In this document: one piece after another, positions 58,041 through 64,000 of the stretch | Layout of the letters: each line of letters opens with the position of its first letter | Numbering within the stretch: the first letter of the stretch is position 1 | Assembly: GCF_018812025.1 (NCBI RefSeq) | Contig: NC_063058.1 | Coordinates: forward strand, 15,117,797 to 15,181,796 | Direction: 5' to 3' | From: Megalobrama amblycephala | Lineage: Eukaryota > Chordata > Actinopteri > Cypriniformes > Xenocyprididae | DNA length: 64,000 nucleotides | The notes under the pieces: generated by a model | What the model was told of the DNA's origin: nothing | Database searches by the model: none | Seen by the model: only the letters and a program-made list of their open reading frames with translations | Position numbers and translations under genes: made by a program

Positions 58041-59165
58041 GGGATGGGAATCGAAAATAATTTACTTATCTCAGTTCAGGTTCCGATTCGCCTTAATGGT
58101 TCCATTAGCATGTTTTTTTTATTACTTTTAAATAATAAATATGGCAATACTTTAGTTTAGGGAACACATATTTAGTAATAATATACACATATTTAGGATT
58201 AAGAATGTAGAATAAGGTCATGCAGAATAAAACATTAATATGTGCTTAATAAGTAGTAATAAACAGCCAATATTCTAGTAATATGCATGCTACATTGGTT
58301 ACATTGGTTGCACTTGGATGTTTTTGATTCACTAAAAAGAACCAACTCAAAAGAGTCATTCATTTGGGAATCAAACTACATTGGTTGCGCTGGATGTTTT
58401 TGATTCACTAAAAAGAGCCGACTCAAAAGAGTCATTCATTTGGGTACCAAACTACATTGGTTGCGCTGGAGGTTTTTGATTCACTAAAAAGAGCCGACTC
58501 AAAAGAGTCATTCATTTGGGAATCAAATTACATTGGTTGCGCTGGATGTTTTTGATTCACTAAAAAGAACCGACTCAAAAGAGTCATTCATTTGGGAATC
58601 AAACTACATTGGTTGCATTGGATGTTTTTGATTCACTAAAAAGAACCGACTCAAAAGAGTCATTCATTTGGGAATCAAACTACATTGGTTGCATTGGATG
58701 TTTTTGATTCACTAAAAAGAACCGACTCAAAAGAGTCATTCATTTGGGAACCAAACTACATTGGTTGCGCTGGATGTTTTCGATTCACTAAAAAGAACCG
58801 CCTTAAAAGAGTCATTCATTTGGGAACCAAACTACATCGGTTGCGCTGGATGTTTTCAATTCACTAAAAAGAACCGACTCAAAAGAGTCATTCATTTGGG
58901 AACCAAACTACATCGGTTGCGCTGGATGTTTTCGATTCACTAAAAAGAACCGACTCAAAAGAGTCATTCATTTGGGAATCAAACTACATCGGTTGCGCTG
59001 GATGTTTTCGATTCACTAAAAAGAACCGACTCAAAAGAGTCATTCATTTGGGGAGTCAGTTTTGTTCTGTGATTTCAGGAGAAGTGTTGCCGCGCTGTGA
59101 TTTTAATACGATATTCCATCGGCATTATCAGAAGAATATGAGAACCGTTTACTGAACTTATCGAA
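58041..59165. mobile_element. Putative DNA transposon containing a tandem array
   Basis: The left edge GGGATGGGAATCGAAAATAA...CAGTTCAGGTTCCGATTCG resembles the terminal wording of fish hAT-like repeats. The right edge has AATATGAGAACCGTTTACTGAACTTATCGAAC, partly complementary in style (GTTC...GGTTC). A 76-bp tandem array occupies the middle. Ends are not firmly defined. Confidence 0.4.
58290..59052. repeat. 76-bp tandem repeat, about 10 copies
   Basis: The unit, read from CATTGGTTGCGCTGGATG through TTTTTGATTCACTAAAAAG, AACCGACTCAAAAGAGTC and ATTCATTTGGGAATCAAACTA, is 76 bp. GATTCACTA-type anchors recur at about 58326, 58402, 58479, 58554, 58630, 58706, 58782, 58858, 58934 and 59010. Units near the right end share TTTTCRATTCAC and CATCGGTTG variants; left units share TTTTTGATTCAC and CATTGGTTG. 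Each unit holds the small palindrome GACTC-AAAA-GAGTC. Confidence 0.95.
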
Positions 59166-60254
59166 CATAAATTAGTGCTTAATAAGACTAACATCACTAT
59201 TAATATAGAAACAAACCCCTAACCCTTTTTACAAAGTACTGCACTATAATCAGTATGCAAATATTTAATCCCCTTCGACTCTTCAGTCAAACTGATATCA
59301 TTTGTACTTTGCTGTCATAGTTTGACCTGTATTAACATGCTAGAGAGTACAATATTCTCTTGATTGGTGGATTTATAGGGTACTGAGAATGTAATTTCAT
59401 ACTGCATCTAACACTTAGGGTGGCCCAGCCCAGTTGATCATTTCAATATAATTAATTTGTTTGTTGGCACTGACTGGGTCTTGGGCACATATGCACTGGA
59501 ATGTTAATTAAATGAAATGTAACTCCCTCCAAGTAGAGTATGAAAAGAAACACTTGCCTGCAGATTGGAGACTGCATTGGCCCCATTATATAATTTCATT
59601 AATCATTAATTCTGGGTGATTGCTAGGGCATTTTGGGTGTTTTTTTACTGTTCCAAGTCTAAAGAACCCACCCCCAAAGTGGGTTCTTTAGTGGGTCTCT
59701 ATTTGCATCACATATGTATGACTCACATAAGCAACATGAGCAATAACGACAATGTTTGTCTTAATAATTAATAACATATAATTACCTGTTAACATCAATG
59801 CTCCTCCAGCGTAAATTCACACTAATCTTATGTATGTGCATCTTTCCTTTGATACAGGGTCGTGGAGAGACATTGGCTTCCATTACCAAGGTCACAGGCA
59901 ATAGCAGACTCGTCTGTTTTCACCGTAGAATCTTTGTAAGCCTTGTTCAAGGTGAATGAGTCAAATGCGGGTAACCAGCTCTTTAACACTTCAGCGTTTT
60001 CCATTTCAGGGTCACTTGCGGTAGATCATGGAATAAAACAAGGCCTCAGATCTTGTTATGTTTGCAGATTGTATCTGTAGACAACAGCGAAAAGAACCAC
60101 TTTTTTACCTTTCTGTTCATTGGAGGACACACATATTTATCTCCTGGGTTGAATTACACAATCCTATAAACAACATGTTGGGGAATGTTACTTTCAAAAG
60201 TAACATTACAGTATTGTGTTACTCATTATGTTACATTACCCTTTTGTTTAACAT
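59166..60254. other. Flank; contains a perfect small hairpin
   Basis: TAAAGAACCCAC (59660-59671) and GTGGGTTCTTTA (59679-59690) form a 12-bp perfect stem with a 7-base loop. Nothing else recognised. Confidence 0.5.
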
Positions 60255-60480
60255 TAAAGGGTTAGTTCACCCAAAAATGAAAATTATGTCATTAATTACT
60301 CACCGCAATGTCGTTCCACACCCGTAAGACCTTCGTTCATCTTCAGAGTTTTTTTGGTAAAATCCAATGGCTCAGTGAGGCTTCTATTGACAACAAGATA
60401 ATTAACACTTTCAGTGCCCTGAAAGTTACTAAAGACAGTTCTCAAATTACTCCTAACGGAGATTATATCAATTATGCTTG
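60255..60480 (+). mobile_element. TTAAAGGGTTAGTTCACCC MITE
   Basis: Begins ATTAAAGGGTTAGTTCACCC, then AATGTCGTTCCACACCCGTA and GACCTTCGTTCATCTTC, GGCTCAGTGAGGC and TTGACAACAAGATAATT. It has the same layout as the copies at 41319 and 56215. No right end found. Confidence 0.75.
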
Positions 60481-61457
60481 GCAATAAACAAATAGGCGGA
60501 GGCTGCGGATGGAAGTAACTCAGTAGTTGTTTGTGCTAGATCTCTCAAAGTTTGTTACATGGTAGCCACATTTGTCTGCTACAAATAAAACTCACTTCAC
60601 CACTAGAAATTTTACGTTCCCAGAACATTCTCATAACGTCTCCATTGGTGTTAATTAAAGACGTTGCCTAGTAACATTCCCAGTACGTTCACAGACGGTC
60701 ACGATGTGGAGATCTTTTAAGGTTTGGGGGACGTTATTTGGCGGACCTTCAGGGAACTTTCAGGATGTTCTCTGAATGTTTATGGAACCATATTTTATTT
60801 GTGATGTTCCCAGAACGTCCCTGCTGCCCTTGTCAAAAAATTAGAGCTAAATTGACTAACAAAAGCAGCTGTTCAAATAAAAATGAATTTTTCTTAAATG
60901 TCTTACAAAAAAAAAAAAAAAGCTCTTTACAGGTATTTCTTGGATTATTATTATGATTTTTTTTTTTTTTAAAAAAGCAAAAAAAAAAAGAGTTCTGTTG
61001 CTACAACCTGAGCCTACCCTATACTGGGGTGAGTTGTAACACTAGTTGAGGACAGATGTAACAATGAGAGGTAATTTGCTAAAACAAGATCCACTCTAAT
61101 TTATGCAAGAACTTTATTGATGAACAAAATAATAATCCATTTTGAATAAAGTAAATATTTAAAGTGACAAAAAATCTATATTGTTTTCCTTTTTTTGACT
61201 TTAAATTTAACACAAAGTGAGTGTTCATGTGTACTGTCTGTATTCCTGTCACATAAGGGTTCAGTCACTAGTTATGTTGCGATCTATTTTGGGATATCAC
61301 AATGGATGGAAATGCCACGATGCACAAATTCTAAAAATGTGCACAAAAAATGTGTGCAGATAATGTTTTTATCTGATAAGAGGACATGCACATTAACTAT
61401 GATGGAAACACATTTACAGAAAAAAATCCCTCAATGCACAACAAAAAACTGTGACCC
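60481..61457. other. GTTCCCAGAACGTTC-rich relic and AT-rich sequence
   Basis: 60610-60830 has repeated GTTCCCAGAAC/ACGTTC words similar in style to the element that follows, suggesting a degraded relative. The rest is AT-rich with A and T runs (60907-60920, 60958-60990). Confidence 0.4.
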
Positions 61458-62895
61458 TACAGTAGCTAACAGAATTTTGTTATAAGAACGTTCTCTAAAT
61501 ATTCAGTGTTGGTTCTGGGAATGTTAAAAATGTCCAGTTTTCTTAGAGGAACGTGTTTTAGATGTTTCGTTTGAGGTCACCATAATGGAGATCAGTATTT
61601 GCTGAAAAACATGCAACCCCATATGTTGCATGCTTTTCAGCAACTGCAGGTGTTTTCAGAAAATATTTCTGCATTGATAATGCAGATCAATGTGTTTGAT
61701 TCAATAACACACAAGTGACTGCAATAAAATGGTTTAAACAACTATTTTTTCCTGTAGTTTTTCTTTCGGAACTGAAATATTTGAAAAGAAAAAAATAAAC
61801 AAATAACATGATAAAAATCTTTTATGAAGTGATTTATGTAAGATTGCCCAAAACTATTTATAAAGCAAATAAGTCAGACTTAGACATCAGCACTCACCAT
61901 ACAAACCTCAACAATGATGACAAAAAAAAAAAAAAAAAAAAATCAGCTGCATAATTTATTCATGTCACAATGCATGCTGGGAGCCATGAATGTGTTTTGT
62001 ATGCTTGCATGAAGCACGTCACCATTGTTGTGTTTCATATGCTGAATGTTGATGTCTGTAATTGTATAGCTGACACAAAACATGTTCTAAACAGAAAATT
62101 AACAATGGTAGTGTTATTTATACACTCACAGACATAAATGTTCAAAACAACAATAGTGTTGTAAGTGACCTTTTTTTATATATTGGTTGAGTTTCTTACT
62201 TTTCAGTAATGCTTCAAATTTTTAAATCAGCAATTACAGAAAAAGTAATTGTTATTTTTTTTAAAAAAAGTTATTAACACAGACATTTTGATCTGTTTTA
62301 TCAATGCAAAATGTTTTCTTAAAACATCTGTATTTGTTGATGAAGCAACTCAACAAAAGCCAATGGTCAAACACTGATCTCCATGATGGTGACCTCAAAT
62401 GAAGCATTTTCAACCAAACATTAACATCTAAACCTCTGTTAATTCTCAATAAGAACTTCTGTAGATGTGTGTCCGAAATAAAGTCAGTCTGGTTAGTAAT
62501 AAATGAAGCTGTAATGCTGTTTTTGAAGTTGTTTAATCAGATCTTGAATGTCTTTTATCTTCAGTTCATCTAAGGCTGTGGCTGAAGAAAGTTGTAGTTT
62601 GTGTTCTTATTTCTATTTCTTTCAGTGCTTGTTCACAGCAGGTTTGAATTATTGAAAGAATGTTTCAGGAACATCAAACTAACCTTTAAATAACATTCTA
62701 CTAACATTTTTATGTTCTTGGAATGTTACAGATCAACGCTCCTAGAATGCTGAATGTTAAATCAAAATTAAGTTGAAAGAACGTTTGTGGAACACGTTCC
62801 TCTAATGTCAAGAAAACTGGATATTTTTTACATTCCCAGAACCAGCACTGAATATTTAGAGAACGTTCTTATAACAAAATTCTGTTAGCTGGGTA
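61458..62895. mobile_element. Nonautonomous element with about 95-bp terminal inverted repeats
   Basis: The left arm (about 61463-61555: GCTAACAGAATTTTGTTATA, AGAACGTTCTCTAAATATTC, AGTGTTGGTTCTGGGAATGT...) is complementary to the right arm (62790-62890) with few differences. A second inverted block follows inside each arm (GAGGTCACCATAATGGAGATCAG at 61573 and complement near 62375-62400). The interior is AT-rich with no transposase. Confidence 0.85.
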
Positions 62896-64000
62896 TGCGT
62901 TACTAAAATCTGTCAATCATCATTAGAGCGCCACCCTCAGGCTAAATAACACAAGCGCATTAGAATTCTTCCAAAAGTGTGTAATGTGTTCAGCGATTAG
63001 GATATAAAGATTACAAAATGTTTATCATAAACTCGCGCTAAATTTACGGCCAGGAGCAGCTACTGATTCCTTGTAACATGTTACCCCCAATACCGCTCAC
63101 ACGTACAGTAGGAAATTGTCACAATCAACGCAACAGGACCATATGGATATTAAATACCAGTCCATTACAACGATGTCTCCGTTGCTCGCCAGTCGCCACA
63201 CATCCGAGCACTGCTCTTTGCTCCCTCGCAGACCTCCACCGCTTGCAGTCTCCAGGTTCCCTTTAATCATTTTAATGGACAATTCTGGAATTGCAGGAGA
63301 TCTGGCAGCTTTTAATGAGATGGGCTTTTACCTCATATACCTGCTGTGGTGTTTTATAGTTGTGGTATAAGGCTGTTTTTTGTCGTGATCTGTTTGTTTT
63401 CTCTCTAGCCACCACCCCAAACCGAGTCACCTTTTAAAACACTTGTATAATCCCTTAGACAAAGAAAATGTCAATCAGTTTGCTCTATACATTCAGCATC
63501 CATTCTAAGGGGTGTGAAACAAGCTCAAAAGATGCAGATAAATGCACTAGTGTTTAACCTTGTGAATCCTGGGAAGAGATTTGAAGCCTCTAGTGGTGTA
63601 TAAAAGTAAACTAAAGACAACTAAACAGCTTCTGTTTGGTCATGTGAAACGGTTCTTAAGAACAGAATCTCAGCTATAGGCCTATCTTTTTGAACATGAA
63701 TTTATCTCCTTGGATACTGTTTGTTTTAGGTTTAATTCAGGTCTACTCTGTTGGAGTAGAATTGACTAGTTGGCGGTCACAAAAAACTAGGGTCCTAGAA
63801 AAGCAATTATTTTTCCAGTTTACACCAGTAGGTGGGACAACTGAGTAATCAAATCATTCATTCAAATAATTTGTTCAAAAGTGCTGATTCATTCAGAAAC
63901 TAAGCAAATTATGGTCTTTATTTATGTGTCTGTTTTGACTTGTTTGGAATGATTTCCGTCGTACCGTCAGCATACCGATCACCAAAACGGAGAATAAATG
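62896..64000. other. Unique flank, nothing recognised
   Basis: 63060-63380 is compositionally balanced with overlapping short frames on both strands. No gene or repeat could be supported to the window's end. Confidence 0.35.

Noticed and set aside
58685..58943. Two near-identical 60-codon frames 76 bp apart
   Set aside because: By-products of the 76-bp tandem repeat; the frame is open only because one unit length is repeated.

Overview
This is a vertebrate, almost certainly teleost, genomic window, and its repeat content looks cyprinid (zebrafish/carp-like). The evidence is five GT-AG-bounded exons of a neurotrophin receptor kinase spread over about 20 kb, long AT-rich introns, no bacterial gene organisation, and a dense load of fish-type DNA transposons: Tc1/mariner remnants, TTAA-flanked elements, and many MITEs with terminal inverted repeats.

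The only gene I can support is the 3' part of ntrk3 (TrkC), on the + strand. Coding exons are 7738-7868, 11652-11824, 13554-13797, 24697-24855 and 27767-27952 (stop TAG). They join in frame into 296 codons covering the whole tyrosine kinase domain and the C-terminal tail: glycine loop GEGAFG, VAVK lysine, HRDLATRN catalytic loop, DFG, the YSTDYY activation loop and the terminal YLDILG tail with its PLC-gamma docking tyrosine. Ligand-binding, membrane-spanning and juxtamembrane exons lie upstream of the window, so positions 1-7737 are read as intron. A 3' UTR follows to about 29.2-29.3 kb.

Upstream intron (1-7737): an LTR-like end, an internally deleted Tc1 transposase (minus), two further Tc1 remnants in opposite orientations, an inverted pair of one MITE family, AT microsatellites, a SINE-like fragment and a TC tract directly before the first kinase exon. 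Kinase introns: a 1-kb G-free tandem array (8.55-9.59 kb), a TTAA-bounded element (14.0-15.6 kb) ending in a 20-bp perfect palindrome, a nested pair at 19.07-20.71 kb whose inner member carries a THAP-like zinc-finger fragment, and elements at 22.8-24.1 and 25.7-26.5 kb.

From about 29.3 kb to the end I find no convincing gene. The region is a patchwork of MITEs (30.9, 38.5-40.6, 41.3-44.6, 46.3-48.9, 52.1, 56.2, 60.3 and 61.5-62.9 kb), a 2-kb TTCC-rich higher-order array, a 76-bp tandem array inside a putative transposon (58.3-59.05 kb), and non-repetitive stretches that may hold conserved noncoding elements; that last point cannot be tested without alignment. I see no clearly new biological system. 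The best leads are the short coding fragments carried by transposons (the THAP-like ORF and a basic exon with a splice donor), the transposon-associated satellite, and splice-site features at ntrk3 exons.
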